Under the pieces are notes generated by a model. That model saw only the letters and a list, made by a program, of their open reading frames with translations. It was not told the origin of the DNA and did no database searches. Positions 1-10,091 of a DNA stretch of 64,000 nt are shown here, piece by piece (positions within the stretch are counted from its first letter, which is position 1; each line of letters starts with the position of its first letter). The translations under genes and the position numbers were made by a program. Source of the DNA: Paucibacter sp. Y2R2-4 (GTDB taxonomy: Bacteria > Pseudomonadota > Gammaproteobacteria > Burkholderiales > Burkholderiaceae_C); the NCBI RefSeq assembly GCF_025717535.1, contig NZ_JAJIRO010000006.1, forward strand, positions 186,001-250,000. Direction: 5' to 3'.

Positions 1-440
1 CTGACTGAATGGCCCTCGTACTCAAACAAATGCGAGACCAAGGCTCGCGCATTGGCGCCGCCAGGGCGCTGCAGTCGCATCAAGTCTTGCGGTTTAACGC
101 TGGCCATGCCCTCCACCTGACCCGCCAAGATGCCCAGCAGGCGCGACTGCCAACGCAGCACGATGATGATGCGCTCATCCGTCGCGGGGCTGGCCTGGCC
201 CAGCAAGGACGAGACATCTAAGACCGGCAACATCACGCCGCGCACTTCCACACAACCGCACAGCCCCTCGGCAGGGCAGGGCAAGGGCGGCAAGGGCTCG
301 GGGCAGGGCAAGACCTCGCGCATGCAGGCCACGGGCAACGCCAGGTGCACGTCAGCGATGCGGACCAGGCCGAACATGGCCTTGGCTTGGGCTTGGGCTT
401 GGGCTTCGCCTTCGGGAGCCGGCAAGAGGGCGGGAGTCAT
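1..440 (-). CDS. CheW-like chemotaxis coupling protein (C-terminus beyond the left edge)
   Basis: Reading the minus strand from an ATG at 438-440 gives about 146 residues of a CheW-type fold before the window ends. Visible are the first beta strands (MFGLVRIADVHLALP), the VRGVMLPVLDVSSLLG strand-turn typical of CheW domains, and the later segment RIIIVLRWQSRLLGILAGQVEGM. Such proteins link chemoreceptors to the CheA kinase in the cytoplasm. The N-terminus carries a short Ala-Gln repeat (EAQAQAQAKA) encoded by a 6-bp DNA repeat. It lies 52 bp downstream of the PAS-containing receptor on the same strand, so the two are probably co-transcribed. No CheA is visible in this window. Confidence 0.75.
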   Translation of the reverse strand, partial: MTPALLPAPEGEAQAQAQAKAMFGLVRIADVHLALPVACMREVLPCPEPLPPLPCPAEGLCGCVEVRGVMLPVLDVSSLLGQASPATDERIIIVLRWQSRLLGILAGQVEGMASVKPQDLMRLQRPGGANARALVSHLFEYEGHSV

Positions 441-492
441 GATGGAGTCTGACGCAATGGAGGGTGGACGAAGTGCCTACTCAAGGCGTGCC

Positions 493-3309
493 TTAGCTGG
501 CGTAAGCCGGCTTGTTGCGGCCCGCCTGGCTGAGGTCACTGATCAAGTCCACCACCTGGGCCGAGACCTTTTGCTGCGCACCGGTCGAGTTGGCAATTTC
601 GTGAATGGTGGTGCTGGTGCGGCTGACGCTGCTGACAATGCCTTCAAAGGCCTGCTTGGCATGTTGAGAGCGCTCATTGCCCTGGGTGATGCGTACCGCC
701 GATTCGTTGATGAGCTTGCCAATCTCGCGCGCTGCTTGCGAGCTGCGTTCGGCCAGGCGCCGCACTTCGCCGGCCACCACCGAAAAGCCCACGCCGTGCT
801 CGCCGGCCCGCGCCGCTTCAATCGCCGCATTGAAGGCCAGCAGATTGGTCTGGCTGGAGATTTCGTCAATAACCTTGACGATCTCGCTGATCTCCACCGA
901 GGAGCGCTGGATCAGCTCGATTGACTCGATCGAGCCGCGCAAGGCTTCGAAGCCCTGCTCTGCATCGCGCTGTGTGCCGCGCGCAATTTCGGTGGCGGCG
1001 CTGCTGTACTGCGCAATGCTGTCGATCGAGCCACTCAGCTGCTGAATGACCTGGCTCATGGCGGCCGTCTTCTGCACGATCTGCTGCTCAAGCAGCACCT
1101 GCTCGGTCACGTCATAAGCGTATTTGATGATGCGCTCAGGCTCGCCGCGCAAGTTCAGGATGGGGCTGTAGGTGGCTTGAATATAGACGTCGCGGTTGAA
1201 CTTGCCGACGCGGTGATAACGCCCGGTTTGGAACTCACCCTTGTTGAGCGCCAGCCAGAAGTCTCGGTATTCTTGGCTTCGGATGTGGTCGGCCGAGCAG
1301 AACATGCTGTGGTGCTGGCCCTGCACCTCGCGAGCGGAGTAGCCCATCACCCGCAAGAAGTTTTCGTTGGCCTTGACGACGTGACCTTCCAGGTCAAATT
1401 CAATCACCGCCTGGCCGCGATCTACGGCCCGAACCCGGCTTTCAAATTCGCTGTTGCGTTGTTTGCTTTGGGTCACATCGATGGCGAACTTGACGATCTT
1501 CACCGGCCGGCCATCGAGATCAAAAATGGGGTTGTAGGTGGCTTGGATGAAGACGTCTTGGCCGTCTTTGTTGCGGCGCTTGTATTCACCGCTGTCGAAT
1601 TCGCCGCGCCCCAGCTTCTCCCAGAAACTTAGGTATTGGTCAGTGTTGGAGGTGGCGGGGTCGCAGAAGAGGCGGTGATGCTTGCCGCGTACTTCTTCCA
1701 ACTTGTAGCCCATCAACTGCAGGAAGTTGTCGTTTGCATTCAGGACCTTGCCGTCGAGCGAGAACTCGATCACTGCTTGGGCACGGCTGATGGCCTTGAC
1801 CTTGCCTTCAAACTCGGCGTTGCGCAGCTTGCTGTGCGTTACGTCATAGGCGTACTTGACCACCTTGCAGGGGGTGCCATTCAGGTCGAGGATGGGGTTG
1901 TAGCAAGCCTGCAGCCAGACCTCCTGCTGCTCTTTGCCGCGGCGTTTGATCTCGCCGGATTCGAACTCGCCGCGCCTAAGCTTGGCCCAAAGCTCGCTGT
2001 ACTCGTCAGAGTTGGCAAAGCTCGGCTCGCAGAACATGCGGTGGTGCTTGCCCACAATGTCTTTGAGCGCGTAGCCGGTCAGGCTCAGGAAGGCCTCATT
2101 GGCCCAGAGCACGCGGCCGTCGAGGTCAAACTCGATCGCCAGTTGCGAGCGGTTGATGGCATTGACCCGGCCTTCAAACTCGGCCGCACGTTGCTTGCTC
2201 TCGGTCACATCCAGCGCGAACTTCACCACCTTCATCGGTTGACCGTTCAAATCGAAGATGGGGTTGTAGCTGGCTTGCAGCCAGACCTCTTTGCCCTCGC
2301 GGCCAAAGCGCTTGTATTCACCGCGGTCGTACTGGCCCTGGCCCAGGTTTTGCCAGAACTGGCGGTAGGCCTGCGAGCGGGCGTAGTCGTGGTCCACAAA
2401 CATGCGGTGGTGTTGGCCGATCACATCCTCGGCGCGCAGGTCCATCAGCTTCAGAAAGTTCTCATTGGCGGCGAGGATGTTGCCCTCCAGATCGAACTCG
2501 ATGCGGGCCATGGTGCGGTCCAGCGCGTTCACCTTGCCGGCGCTCTCTGCGGCCTGCATCTTGGTGGCGCTCACATCCATTGCGTACTTGACGATGCGAA
2601 TCGGGCGGCCTCGGCCGTCCAGAATCGGGTTGTAGCTGGCACGAATCCAGACCTCACGGCCGCCGCGTCCAATGCGCTTGAACTCGCCGTCATGGAACTG
2701 GCCGGCGCGCAGCTTGTCCCAGAAGTCGCGGTAGTCCTCCGATTTGGTATAGCGGTCTTCGCAGAACATGGCGTGGTGCTTGCCGAGGACCTCGGACTCC
2801 ACATAGCCCATCAGCTGCAGGAAGTTGTCATTCGCGCTAACGATATGACCCTGTAGATCAAACTCGATCACCGCCTGTGAGCGGCTGATGGCTTCGGAGC
2901 GACTGCGCAAGGCCATCAGCTCATCGCTGCCCACCGGGCTGGCCTGCGCCATCATCAAGAGGGTGTAGGCCACCTCGGGCCGGTCGCCCTTGAAGAGCGT
3001 GCCCACCAACTCCATGCCGAAACCATCGGCGCCGTCCAGTGTGCACAGGAAATTGGCTTTCTCGCCGGCCAGGGCGCTTTGCCAGAGGCGCTCAAACTCG
3101 CGGGGCTCGACCTTGAGCAGCTCACTGGCGTCTCGCCCGATCAGCACCTCTGCATCAAAGCCCAGCTGGGCTTGCGCGCCCTCATTCACGGCTACACAGG
3201 TCTTGTTGCGCGCATCAAACTCCATCAAGACGAGATTGGAGCGAGCCAGGCGGGGGAGCAGTTCTTCCAGGTTGTCGAGCAACAAGGCGCGGATTTCTTC
3301 TTCACTCAT
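493..3309 (-). CDS. Soluble methyl-accepting chemotaxis protein with five tandem PAS units
   Basis: This 938-residue protein has no membrane segment, so it should be a cytoplasmic receptor. Residues about 10-130 form a divergent PAS-like domain. Five near-identical 122-residue PAS-PAC units follow (roughly 140-749), each with a G(K/Q)HHxMF-type motif; the His pairs fall at 178-179, 300-301, 422-423, 544-545 and 666-667. Each unit ends in a KxxKxAxDVT-like PAC strand. A short receptor signalling domain fills about 760-938, with the conserved hairpin tip [20 protein letters not shown]. The tail stops soon after the tip, so the signalling domain is shorter than usual, and I see no C-terminal CheR-docking pentapeptide. 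PAS ligands such as heme or flavin cannot be told from sequence. The CheW-like gene lies directly downstream. Confidence 0.9.
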   Translation of the reverse strand: MSEEEIRALLLDNLEELLPRLARSNLVLMEFDARNKTCVAVNEGAQAQLGFDAEVLIGRDASELLKVEPREFERLWQSALAGEKANFLCTLDGADGFGMELVGTLFKGDRPEVAYTLLMMAQASPVGSDELMALRSRSEAISRSQAVIEFDLQGHIVSANDNFLQLMGYVESEVLGKHHAMFCEDRYTKSEDYRDFWDKLRAGQFHDGEFKRIGRGGREVWIRASYNPILDGRGRPIRIVKYAMDVSATKMQAAESAGKVNALDRTMARIEFDLEGNILAANENFLKLMDLRAEDVIGQHHRMFVDHDYARSQAYRQFWQNLGQGQYDRGEYKRFGREGKEVWLQASYNPIFDLNGQPMKVVKFALDVTESKQRAAEFEGRVNAINRSQLAIEFDLDGRVLWANEAFLSLTGYALKDIVGKHHRMFCEPSFANSDEYSELWAKLRRGEFESGEIKRRGKEQQEVWLQACYNPILDLNGTPCKVVKYAYDVTHSKLRNAEFEGKVKAISRAQAVIEFSLDGKVLNANDNFLQLMGYKLEEVRGKHHRLFCDPATSNTDQYLSFWEKLGRGEFDSGEYKRRNKDGQDVFIQATYNPIFDLDGRPVKIVKFAIDVTQSKQRNSEFESRVRAVDRGQAVIEFDLEGHVVKANENFLRVMGYSAREVQGQHHSMFCSADHIRSQEYRDFWLALNKGEFQTGRYHRVGKFNRDVYIQATYSPILNLRGEPERIIKYAYDVTEQVLLEQQIVQKTAAMSQVIQQLSGSIDSIAQYSSAATEIARGTQRDAEQGFEALRGSIESIELIQRSSVEISEIVKVIDEISSQTNLLAFNAAIEAARAGEHGVGFSVVAGEVRRLAERSSQAAREIGKLINESAVRITQGNERSQHAKQAFEGIVSSVSRTSTTIHEIANSTGAQQKVSAQVVDLISDLSQAGRNKPAYAS

Positions 3310-3345
3310 GGCGCAGCTCCAAAGTGGGTCGTTGGTTAATGAATT

Positions 3346-3375
3346 TGTTTGATCATTTTTATCATTTTTATCGTT
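3346..3375. repeat. Short AT-rich direct repeat upstream of the chemoreceptor
   Basis: The bases TCATTTTTATC occur twice in tandem with a 10-bp period in the 5' region of the PAS receptor gene. This AT-rich patch stands out in a GC-rich window and sits 40-65 bp before the start codon, where promoter elements would be expected. I could not fit a convincing sigma-28 promoter to it. Confidence 0.4.
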
Positions 3376-3512
3376 TGAGGCTAGGGCTTTGCAGCGCTGC
3401 GCTGAGTCAAAGCGTGGCTAAATTCACGCTCTTCCAAGAGGGAATTCAGCAGGGCTTGTCCGCGCAAGCGCGTACAGCGCGGCCACAGTTCGGCGGCAAG
3501 CTCGGCGACGAA

Positions 3513-3947
3513 TCAAGGGCTCGCCGGAGGGGTTGCGGCCTCGCTCAGGCCCTGCAGAATCGGGCAGTTCGGCCGCTTGTCGCCTTTGCAGTGCTGCACC
3601 AGCGATTGCAGGGTTTGGCGCATGGCGGCCAGCTCGGCCATGCGGCGTTCCAGATCGGCCAGATGGGCGAGGGCGATGCGTTTGACGTCGGCGCTGCTGC
3701 GGCCCTGGTCTTGCCAGAGCTGCAGCAGCTGCGCGATCTCGGTGATCTTGAAGCCCAGATCACGCGCGCTGCGGATGAAGCGCAGTGTGTGCACATCGCG
3801 TTCGCTGTATTGGCGGTAGCCCGACTCGCTGCGGGCGATGGCGGGCAATAGGCCCAGCGACTCGTAGTGACGCAGCATTTTGGCGGATACGCCGGAGCGC
3901 GCTGCCGCTTCGCCGATATTGAACTCAGCGGTGGTGGACTGATTCAT
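3513..3947 (-). CDS. cueR: Copper-responsive MerR-family activator (CueR)
   Basis: This 144-residue protein starts with a MerR-type winged helix ([25 protein letters not shown]), followed by a dimerisation helix. Near the C-terminus it has the metal-binding loop [12 protein letters not shown], a Cys-x7-Cys spacing as in CueR. It should bind Cu(I) and twist the over-long spacers of the copA and copZ promoters. The ATG at 3945-3947 overlaps the copA stop codon (ATGA), which implies translational coupling within a copA-cueR operon and therefore autoregulation. A longer reading from 3962 (MEGCT...) is possible, but the overlap start fits the family better. Confidence 0.92.
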   Translation of the reverse strand: MNQSTTAEFNIGEAAARSGVSAKMLRHYESLGLLPAIARSESGYRQYSERDVHTLRFIRSARDLGFKITEIAQLLQLWQDQGRSSADVKRIALAHLADLERRMAELAAMRQTLQSLVQHCKGDKRPNCPILQGLSEAATPPASP

Positions 3948-6391
3948 GGTGCAGCCTTCCAACGTTTCAAGAGCAAGGCATTGCTGACCACTGAGACGCT
4001 GGACAGCGCCATGGCCGCGCCCGCAATCACCGGGTTCAGATAACCGAAGGCGGCCAGCGGAATACCGACCACGTTGTAGGCAAAGGCCCAGAACAGGTTT
4101 TGCCGAATCTTGGCCACGGTGCGGCGCGACAGGGCGATGGCCTGCGCCACCAGCGCCGGGTCGCCGTGCATCAGGGTGATGCCCGCCGCGGCCATCGCGA
4201 CATCGGTGCCGGTGGCCATGGCCAGGCCCACATCGGCGGCGGCTAAAGCGGGGGCATCGTTGATGCCGTCGCCCACCATGGCCACACGTTGCGGGCCCGA
4301 ATGTGCGGCGCCTTGGCCACCCAATTTCAGCTCGCTCACGATGCGCGCTTTGTCTTCGGGCAAGACCTCGGCCCGCACTTCGTCAATGCCCAAGAGCTGG
4401 CCGACGTGATGGGCGCTGCCGGCGTTGTCGCCGCTGAGCATGACGGTGCGAACGCCCATCTTGTGCAGAGCCTGCACGGCCGCTGCTGCGCTGGGCTTGA
4501 TGCTGTCACCGAAGGCCAGCAGGCCCAACAAGCGTGGCGTGCTGCTTGCGGTAGAGATATCCGCTAACCACGAAACCGTGCGGCCTTGGCGCTGCAAATC
4601 ATCGGCCTGTGCCTGCAAGGCGGTGGTTGCGACACCTAACTCTTGCATGAAGCGGCTGCTGCCAAGGCGCAAGTCCATCGCTGCGCCGCTGACTGTCAAA
4701 CGGGCGGCCACACCGCGGCCGGCTACGGCCCGCATTTCAGTCGCCAGGGGAATCGCTAGCGCCTTGTTGGCGGCCGCTTCGCCCACCGCATGGGCCAGTG
4801 GGTGCTCGCTGCCCGCTTGCAAGGCGGCAGCCCAGGCCAGCAACTGCGCTTCGTCCGTGCCGGTGGCGGGCAGCAGAGCGACGACCTGAGGCTTGCCCAC
4901 CGTCAGCGTGCCGGTTTTGTCAAAGGCCACCACATCCAGCTTTGCGGCCAACTCCAGCGCCTCGGCGTCCTTGATCAGAATGCCGTGTTGGGCGGCGACG
5001 CCGGTGCCCGCCATGATGGCCGTGGGCGTGGCCAGGCCCAAGGCGCAGGGGCAGGCAATCACCAACACCGCCACGGCGTTCATCAAGGCTTGTTGCCAGT
5101 CGCCGTTCAGGAAACCCCAGCCCAGCAAGGTCAGCAGGGCGAGGCCTATCACCACCGGCACAAAGACGGCGCTGACCTGATCGACCATGCGTTGAATCGG
5201 TGCCTTCTTGGCCTGGGCCGATTCCACCAGGCGAACAATGCGCGACAAGGTCGACTCGGCGCCGAGTGCGCTGACGCGTACCCGCAGCAGACCCTCGCCA
5301 TTGACCGCGCCGCCAACCACCTTGTCCTTGACGGCTTTGCTGACGGCCAGGCTCTCGCCGGTGATCAGCGATTCATCCACATGAGACGTACCTTCCAAAA
5401 TCTCGCCGTCCACCGGGATGCGCTCACCGGGCCGCACCAGTACCTCGTCGCCAAGGCGCAGCTGACCCAGCGGCAACTCTTCTTCTTTACCGTTACGACG
5501 CACCCGCGCGGTCTCGGGCTGCAGCTTCTTGAGCGCGCGAATCGCCTCGGTGGTTTGCCGCTTGGCGCGCGCCTCCAGCCATTTGCCCAGCAGCACCAGG
5601 GTGATGACGACCGCCGCCGACTCGAAGTACAGCGCCATCGTGTGCGGGCCATTCAGCCACAGCTCATAGACCGACAAGCCAAAGGCCGCGCTGGTTCCTA
5701 AGGCCACCAACAAATCCATATTGCCGCTGCCGGAGCGCAGGGCGGCCCAGCCGGCTTTGTAGAAACGGCTGCCCAGCCAGAACTGCACCGGCAATGTCAG
5801 GGCCAGCTGCCAATAGCCGTTCAGCATCCAGTGATGGCCGAAGAGCATGCCCAACATCGGCAGTACCAGCGGCGCCGACAGCAGCGCCGCGATCAGCACC
5901 GGCCAGCCGCTGTGTTGCCAATCGGGTTTTGTAGGGCCGGCGTCGGCATCTCCAGTCGGCAGCCGGGCGTCGTAGCCGGCCTTGGCGATGGCGGCGATCA
6001 AGGTTTGCGCTTCGACGGAGGCCAGCATCAGCACGCTGGCCGATTCGGTCGCCAGATTGACCTCGGCCGACAAAACGCCAGGCAGCTTCAACAGCGCCCG
6101 CTCGACGCGGCCAACGCAGGAGGCACAAGTCATGCCGACGATCTGCAGCGTCAGAGTTTTCTCAGGCAGACTGTAGCCGGCGGCCTCGATGGCTTCACGC
6201 AGCAGCGGCAGCGTCATCTCGGCACTACCGCTGACGGTCGCGGTTTCGGTGGCCAAATTGACTTCGGCGGCTTGCACGCCCGTGACGCGCAACAAGGCTT
6301 TCTCCACCCGCTTGACGCAGGAGGCGCAGGTCATGCCCGCGATGGGGAGGGTGAAGACTTGTGGCGCCGAGCTCTTGTTTGCGTTCATCAT
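3944..6391 (-). CDS. copA: Cu(+)-exporting P1B-type ATPase CopA
   Basis: This 815-residue inner-membrane pump exports Cu(I) from the cytoplasm using ATP. Two N-terminal heavy-metal domains carry GMTCASC (Cys 22/25 and 89/92). The actuator motif TGES is at about 344-347, the membrane metal site CPC at 447-449, the phosphorylation motif DKTGT at 491-495, the P1B His-Pro (SEHPLA) at about 530, and GDGINDAP from about 706. All catalytic motifs are intact. The gene is followed by cueR with a 4-base overlap and is divergent from copZ. Its promoter has a 19-bp spacer, and the predicted transcription start coincides with the ATG at 6391, so the mRNA may be leaderless. Confidence 0.97.
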   Translation of the reverse strand: MMNANKSSAPQVFTLPIAGMTCASCVKRVEKALLRVTGVQAAEVNLATETATVSGSAEMTLPLLREAIEAAGYSLPEKTLTLQIVGMTCASCVGRVERALLKLPGVLSAEVNLATESASVLMLASVEAQTLIAAIAKAGYDARLPTGDADAGPTKPDWQHSGWPVLIAALLSAPLVLPMLGMLFGHHWMLNGYWQLALTLPVQFWLGSRFYKAGWAALRSGSGNMDLLVALGTSAAFGLSVYELWLNGPHTMALYFESAAVVITLVLLGKWLEARAKRQTTEAIRALKKLQPETARVRRNGKEEELPLGQLRLGDEVLVRPGERIPVDGEILEGTSHVDESLITGESLAVSKAVKDKVVGGAVNGEGLLRVRVSALGAESTLSRIVRLVESAQAKKAPIQRMVDQVSAVFVPVVIGLALLTLLGWGFLNGDWQQALMNAVAVLVIACPCALGLATPTAIMAGTGVAAQHGILIKDAEALELAAKLDVVAFDKTGTLTVGKPQVVALLPATGTDEAQLLAWAAALQAGSEHPLAHAVGEAAANKALAIPLATEMRAVAGRGVAARLTVSGAAMDLRLGSSRFMQELGVATTALQAQADDLQRQGRTVSWLADISTASSTPRLLGLLAFGDSIKPSAAAAVQALHKMGVRTVMLSGDNAGSAHHVGQLLGIDEVRAEVLPEDKARIVSELKLGGQGAAHSGPQRVAMVGDGINDAPALAAADVGLAMATGTDVAMAAAGITLMHGDPALVAQAIALSRRTVAKIRQNLFWAFAYNVVGIPLAAFGYLNPVIAGAAMALSSVSVVSNALLLKRWKAAP

Positions 6392-6397
6392 GGCTTC

Positions 6398-6428
6398 ACT
6401 TTAAAGCTTGCCATCATGGGAAGGTCAA
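6398..6428 (-). promoter_or_regulatory. CueR-type promoter of copA
   Basis: On the minus strand, TTGACC (6423-6428) and TAAAGT (6398-6403) are separated by 19 bp. Within the spacer is the imperfect dyad CTTCCCATGATGGCAAG. A 19-bp spacer holding a dyad is the signature of MerR-family activated promoters. The -10 box ends only 6 bp before the copA ATG at 6391. Confidence 0.88.
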
Positions 6429-6486
6429 GCGGTCTCTCTCGCCCCACGCGAGAACCTTGCAAGAACCTTGTAAGAACCATGAGTCC

Positions 6487-6517
6487 TTGACCTTGCCCTC
6501 ATGGCAAGGTTTAAGCT
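6487..6517 (+). promoter_or_regulatory. CueR-type promoter of copZ
   Basis: On the plus strand, TTGACC (6487-6492) and TAAGCT (6512-6517) are separated by 19 bp, with the dyad CCTTGCCCTCATGGCAAGG centred in the spacer. It closely resembles the copA promoter on the other strand 60 bp away. The leader to the copZ ATG is about 67 nt, unlike copA. Confidence 0.88.
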
Positions 6518-6590
6518 GTCGTCAGCCCCGAAACCTATGGCCTCCCATGGACTCCGCTTCGGCCCCAATCCAACGAGAAAAGAGCCTTGT

Positions 6591-6782
6591 ATGTACGAAT
6601 TCAAACTGCCCGATATGAGCTGCGGCCATTGCGTGGCCACCATCACCCAGACCGTGGCGAACGTGGATGCCGAGGCCAAGCCCTTGTTTGACCGCGAAGC
6701 GAAGATTCTGCGGGTCGAAAGCGAAAAAGGCCGCGACGCTTTCGTCGCGGCCTTGACAGAAGAGGGCTATCCGCCCGCTTGA
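6591..6782 (+). CDS. copZ: Copper chaperone CopZ (HMA domain)
   Basis: This 63-residue single heavy-metal-associated domain has the Cu(I)-binding motif MSCGHC (Cys 11 and 14). Proteins of this family carry Cu(I) in the cytoplasm to CopA. The ATG at 6591 is preceded by a GAGAAAAGAG-like ribosome site. An in-frame ATG lies upstream at 6501, but it falls inside the CueR promoter and is rejected. The last third of the coding sequence contains a 12-bp perfect inverted repeat that reads as an intrinsic terminator on the opposite strand. Confidence 0.93.
   Translation: MYEFKLPDMSCGHCVATITQTVANVDAEAKPLFDREAKILRVESEKGRDAFVAALTEEGYPPA
6722..6754 (-). terminator. Intrinsic terminator of the iorAB operon, inside copZ
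   Basis: The arms 6727-6738 and 6743-6754 form a perfect 12-bp GC-rich stem (AAGGCCGCGACG and its complement) with a 4-nt loop. On the minus strand the stem is followed by CCTTTTTC, a good U-tract. It lies 33-65 bp past the iorB stop codon, within the copZ coding region. Confidence 0.75.
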
Positions 6783-6786
6783 GGAC

Positions 6787-8937
6787 TTAGGCCGGTTTCA
6801 GCAAGGCCGCCGGCTCGATCGGCAGCTTGCGCACCCGCACGCCAGTGGCAGCAAAGATGGCATTGCAAACCGCCGGAGCAATCGGCGGAGTGCCCGGTTC
6901 ACCAATGCCACCGGGCGCCTCATAGCTGGCCAGCAGATGCACCTCAACCTTGGGCATCTCGCTGAGGCGCAAGACCGGGTAGTCGTGGAAATTGCTTTGC
7001 TCCACGCGCCCGTCTTTGTGGCTGATCTTGCCGTAGAGCGCTGCTGACAAGCCGTAGCAGATGGCGCTTTCCATCTGGTGCGTGATGGTCAAAGGGTTGA
7101 CGGTTTGGCCGCAGTCCACCGCCGCCACCACCCGGTGGACCTTGGGTGTGCCGTCCTTGCCGATCGAGACCTCGGCCACCTCGGCCACATAACTGCCAAA
7201 GCTCTCGGCCACCGCGATGCCGCGGTGTATGCCCTTGGGCGCCGGTTTGCCCCAGCCGGCCTTGGCCGCGGCCAGCTCCAAGACGCCGCGCAGGCGCGGG
7301 TGCTGGCTCAACATCTTCAAGCGGAACTGCAGCGGGTCGGCCTTGGCCGCGTGCGCCATTTCGTCGACAAAGCTTTCCAGGAAGAAGACGTTTTGAGAAT
7401 GACCCACTGAGCGCCAGAACCAGACCTGCGGCCCCGGCTCAGCCTGGCCATAGGCGATGCGTTGGTTCGCAATCTCGTAGTGGTGATCGGCAATGCCTTC
7501 CACCGCCATCGCGTCCACGCCGCTGGCGGGGATCTTCATGAAGCCGGAGCCGGCCATGATGGAGGGCGAGCCGATGTCGGCGCGCAAGAGGCTGGGCTGG
7601 CCCTTGTCGTCCAGCGCACCCTCGAACTTGACCACCGAGGCCGGGCGGTAGAAGGCCGCAGCCATATCGTCGGCGCGCTCATAGATCAGCTTGACCGGGT
7701 GGCCGCTGATCTTGGACAGCAGCGTGGCGCTGATGGTGAAGTCATGGGCAAAGCGACGCCCGAAACCACCGCCGAGCAAAGTGGTGTGCACCTTGACCTT
7801 GTCGGTCGGCACGCCAGCAACTTGCGCCAAGACCTGCTGCGTAGGCCCTTGAGCCTGAGTGCCGACCCAGACGGTGGCCTCGTTCTGGCGCACCCAGGCC
7901 GTGCAGTTCAGCGGCTCCATGCAGGCATGGGCCAGGTAGGGCACCTCGTAGGTGGCGCTCAGCTGTTGGCTGGCATTGGCCGCCGCGTCTTTCAGATTGC
8001 CCTTGTCCACCGCCACCGCCTGCGCATTGCTGGCGGCGGTCTCGAGCATGCTGCTGACCTTGGCGCTGCTCAGCTCCGCAGCCGCGCCCATGTCCCATTG
8101 CACATTCAGGGCTTCGCGGCCTTTCTTGGCGGCCCAGAAGCCACTGGCCAAGACGGCTACGCCTTGCTCCAGCGTGATCACATGCTTGACGCCTTTGACG
8201 GCGCGGGCAGCGGCTTCGTCCATGCTCTTGGGCTTCACGCCGGGCGCTGGCGCGCGCGACATCACTGCAGTCAGCATGCCTTCCACATGAGCGTCAATGC
8301 CGAACTGGGCGCTGCCATTGACCTTGGCGGCCACGTCCAGGCGGCGCGTCGGTCGGCCCAGGATCTTGAAGTCTTTGTTGGCCTTGAGCGTGGGCTTGCT
8401 CGGCACCGCTTGCTTGGAGGCGGCTTCGACCAGGGCGCCATAGCTGAGTTTTTTGCCGTCCGGGGCAATCACCTGGTTGCGCTCGGTGCGCAGTTGCGAG
8501 GCATCGATCTTCCAGGCCTCGGCCGCGGCCGCCACCAGCATCTGCCGGGCCGCGGCGCCGGCATTGCGCAGCGGCGTCCAGTGTGCGCGCACCGTGGTGC
8601 TGCCGCCGGTGCCTTGCATGCCGAACAGCGGATTGTTGTAGGCCGCATCGGCGGGGGCTTGCTCCACGCCGACCAGGGCCCAGTCGGCGTCCAACTCCTC
8701 GGCCACCAACATCGGAATGGCGGTCAGCACCCCCTGGCCCATCTCGGAGGAGCCGCACATCACGGTGACGCGGTTGTCCGGCGTGATGCGCAGCCAGGCA
8801 TTCGGGCTGAAGGTGTTGGTGGTCTGTGCCTCGGCGCGTTTGGTCGCCAGCGGCAGGGCAAAGGAAATCATCAGGGCGCTGCCAGCGCTGCTCTTGAGGA
8901 AGCCGCGGCGGGTGCTGTTCAGGGTGGTGCTGTCCAT
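6787..8937 (-). CDS. iorB: Isoquinoline 1-oxidoreductase-type molybdenum hydroxylase, large subunit (IorB)
   Basis: This 716-residue protein is of the aldehyde oxidase/xanthine dehydrogenase molybdopterin-binding type, in the subfamily with a cleavable N-terminus. It begins with a Tat-like signal ([10 protein letters not shown], then a hydrophobic stretch ending in AEA), so the complex is probably exported folded. Conserved pieces include [32 protein letters not shown] and the C-terminal [18 protein letters not shown] with the catalytic-type Glu. It should hydroxylate N-heteroaromatic or aldehyde substrates together with IorA; the substrate is not readable from sequence. The ATG at 8935-8937 comes 2 bp after the iorA stop and is preceded by AAGAAAGG. 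No XdhC-type accessory gene is nearby. Confidence 0.87.
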   Translation of the reverse strand: MDSTTLNSTRRGFLKSSAGSALMISFALPLATKRAEAQTTNTFSPNAWLRITPDNRVTVMCGSSEMGQGVLTAIPMLVAEELDADWALVGVEQAPADAAYNNPLFGMQGTGGSTTVRAHWTPLRNAGAAARQMLVAAAAEAWKIDASQLRTERNQVIAPDGKKLSYGALVEAASKQAVPSKPTLKANKDFKILGRPTRRLDVAAKVNGSAQFGIDAHVEGMLTAVMSRAPAPGVKPKSMDEAAARAVKGVKHVITLEQGVAVLASGFWAAKKGREALNVQWDMGAAAELSSAKVSSMLETAASNAQAVAVDKGNLKDAAANASQQLSATYEVPYLAHACMEPLNCTAWVRQNEATVWVGTQAQGPTQQVLAQVAGVPTDKVKVHTTLLGGGFGRRFAHDFTISATLLSKISGHPVKLIYERADDMAAAFYRPASVVKFEGALDDKGQPSLLRADIGSPSIMAGSGFMKIPASGVDAMAVEGIADHHYEIANQRIAYGQAEPGPQVWFWRSVGHSQNVFFLESFVDEMAHAAKADPLQFRLKMLSQHPRLRGVLELAAAKAGWGKPAPKGIHRGIAVAESFGSYVAEVAEVSIGKDGTPKVHRVVAAVDCGQTVNPLTITHQMESAICYGLSAALYGKISHKDGRVEQSNFHDYPVLRLSEMPKVEVHLLASYEAPGGIGEPGTPPIAPAVCNAIFAATGVRVRKLPIEPAALLKPA

Positions 8938-8939
8938 GA

Positions 8940-9407
8940 TCAAGCGCCTTTCTTCAAGAGGGCCGAGGCGTCGTGAATGGCGGCGCGCACCTGCTGATAC
9001 GTGCCGCAGCGGCAGATATTGCCGCTCATGGCCGCGTCGATGTCGGCGTCGCTGGGCGACTTCTTGCGGGCCAGCAGCGCGCAAGCGCTCATCACCTGGC
9101 CGCTTTGGCAGTAGCCGCACTGCGGCACATCCAGCTTGACCCAAGCGGTCTGCACCGCGCGGCCCGTCTTGCTGGCGCCCACGCCTTCGATGGTGGTGAC
9201 TTTCTTGCCAACGGCCGCCGACAGCGGCGTGGAGCAAGAGCGCACCGGCTGACCATCCAAATGCACGGTGCAGGCGCCGCACAGTGCCATGCCGCAACCG
9301 AACTTGGTGCCGGTCAGCTGCAGGTCTTCACGCAAGGCCCACAGCAGGGGCATATCGGGTTCGGCGTCCACCGAAGCGGGTTTGCCGTTGACGTTCAATT
9401 GAATCAT
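8940..9407 (-). CDS. iorA: Isoquinoline 1-oxidoreductase-type [2Fe-2S] subunit (IorA)
   Basis: This 155-residue protein has an N-terminal plant-type ferredoxin domain ([12 protein letters not shown], with a further Cys in RSCSTPL). A C-terminal [2Fe-2S]-binding domain follows (QCGYCQSGQ and [12 protein letters not shown]). It passes electrons from the molybdenum centre in IorB to an external acceptor. It is the first gene of the pair, with a 2-bp gap to iorB. The start MIQLNVNG at 9405-9407 fits the family. Length and cysteine pattern are normal for the small subunit of this enzyme class. Confidence 0.9.
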   Translation of the reverse strand: MIQLNVNGKPASVDAEPDMPLLWALREDLQLTGTKFGCGMALCGACTVHLDGQPVRSCSTPLSAAVGKKVTTIEGVGASKTGRAVQTAWVKLDVPQCGYCQSGQVMSACALLARKKSPSDADIDAAMSGNICRCGTYQQVRAAIHDASALLKKGA

Positions 9408-9515
9408 GGGTGTGTCCTCGCGAAGGCCTGGAGTCGGGGCAGGGCGGTGCTGGGTTTGCAGCAGCGCCGGCAAGCATACACAGTGGCGCGCCGCCTGTCT
9501 TGGGCCGGTCCCGGA

Positions 9516-10091
9516 TCAGGGTTTGTCGCCAGCTGCGAGCTGCTGGCGGCCGTTCAGATAGCTTTGAAAGTCGGCAATCTCTTGGTGATCGGTGACCCGG
9601 CCGTTCTCCACGGTCAGGGTCATCACCAGCGGGGTCTTGCTGCGCACCGGCACATGGCCCGGCAGCGAGAAGGACCAGTCCGACTCGCCAATGAACACCG
9701 CATGCTGGCCGGCAAAAGTGCTGCGCTCACGCTTGAAGGCATGGGTTTCTACATAGGGGTAGACCTCGCTGAAGTACTTCATCAGCGCCGGTTTGCCCTG
9801 CTGGCTCAGGTCACCAAAAACCATCTTCGCCGTGGGGTCGGCAAAGTGAATGTTCTCCGCCATCAGCGGGAACAAGCGCGGCCAGTCGCGGCTCAAGTAG
9901 GCCTGCAAATAGCGCTCGGCTACATCGCGGGTCTGCGCCGACAGCGCGTGGTACTGCTGCGCCGGCTCGGCGGGTGCGGCGCCCATGCTGGCTGCGCTGG
10001 CTGTGGTGGTGGCCTGTGCATGGGCGCTGCTGCTCAGCAGGTTCAGGCTCAAGGCGAGCAATAAGGGGGTGTAAGAGGCGATTCGGCGCAT
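9516..10091 (-). CDS. Secreted NTF2/SnoaL-like protein
   Basis: This 191-residue protein has a signal peptide (MRRIASYTPLLLALSLNLLSSSAHA). An NTF2-like cone fold of about 120 residues follows (VAERYLQAYLSRDWPRLFPLM ... DHQEIADFQSYL). The pattern resembles SnoaL-like and ketosteroid-isomerase-like domains of unknown substrate. The start at 10089-10091 has AAGGA upstream. The gene precedes iorA by 108 bp on the same strand, so it may be co-expressed with the molybdenum hydroxylase, but no functional link can be shown. It is divergent from the LytS-type kinase. Confidence 0.72.
   Translation of the reverse strand: MRRIASYTPLLLALSLNLLSSSAHAQATTTASAASMGAAPAEPAQQYHALSAQTRDVAERYLQAYLSRDWPRLFPLMAENIHFADPTAKMVFGDLSQQGKPALMKYFSEVYPYVETHAFKRERSTFAGQHAVFIGESDWSFSLPGHVPVRSKTPLVMTLTVENGRVTDHQEIADFQSYLNGRQQLAAGDKP

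Noticed and set aside
3360..3400. Sigma-28 (FliA) promoter for the chemoreceptor
   Set aside because: CAAA and CGATAA occur on the minus strand, but the spacing is about three bases short of the consensus.
7462..8976. 504-codon plus-strand frame opposite iorB, and similar long frames opposite the helicase (22710-24488), liuB (28190-29848), liuD (37797-39626) and the DUF349 gene (18370-19962)
   Set aside because: All lie antisense to well-supported genes and show shadow composition; none has family motifs.
8938..9297. N-terminal extension of iorB into the iorA region
   Set aside because: The extension overlaps iorA in another frame and lacks resemblance to the family. The Tat-like start at 8937 with a ribosome site is better.
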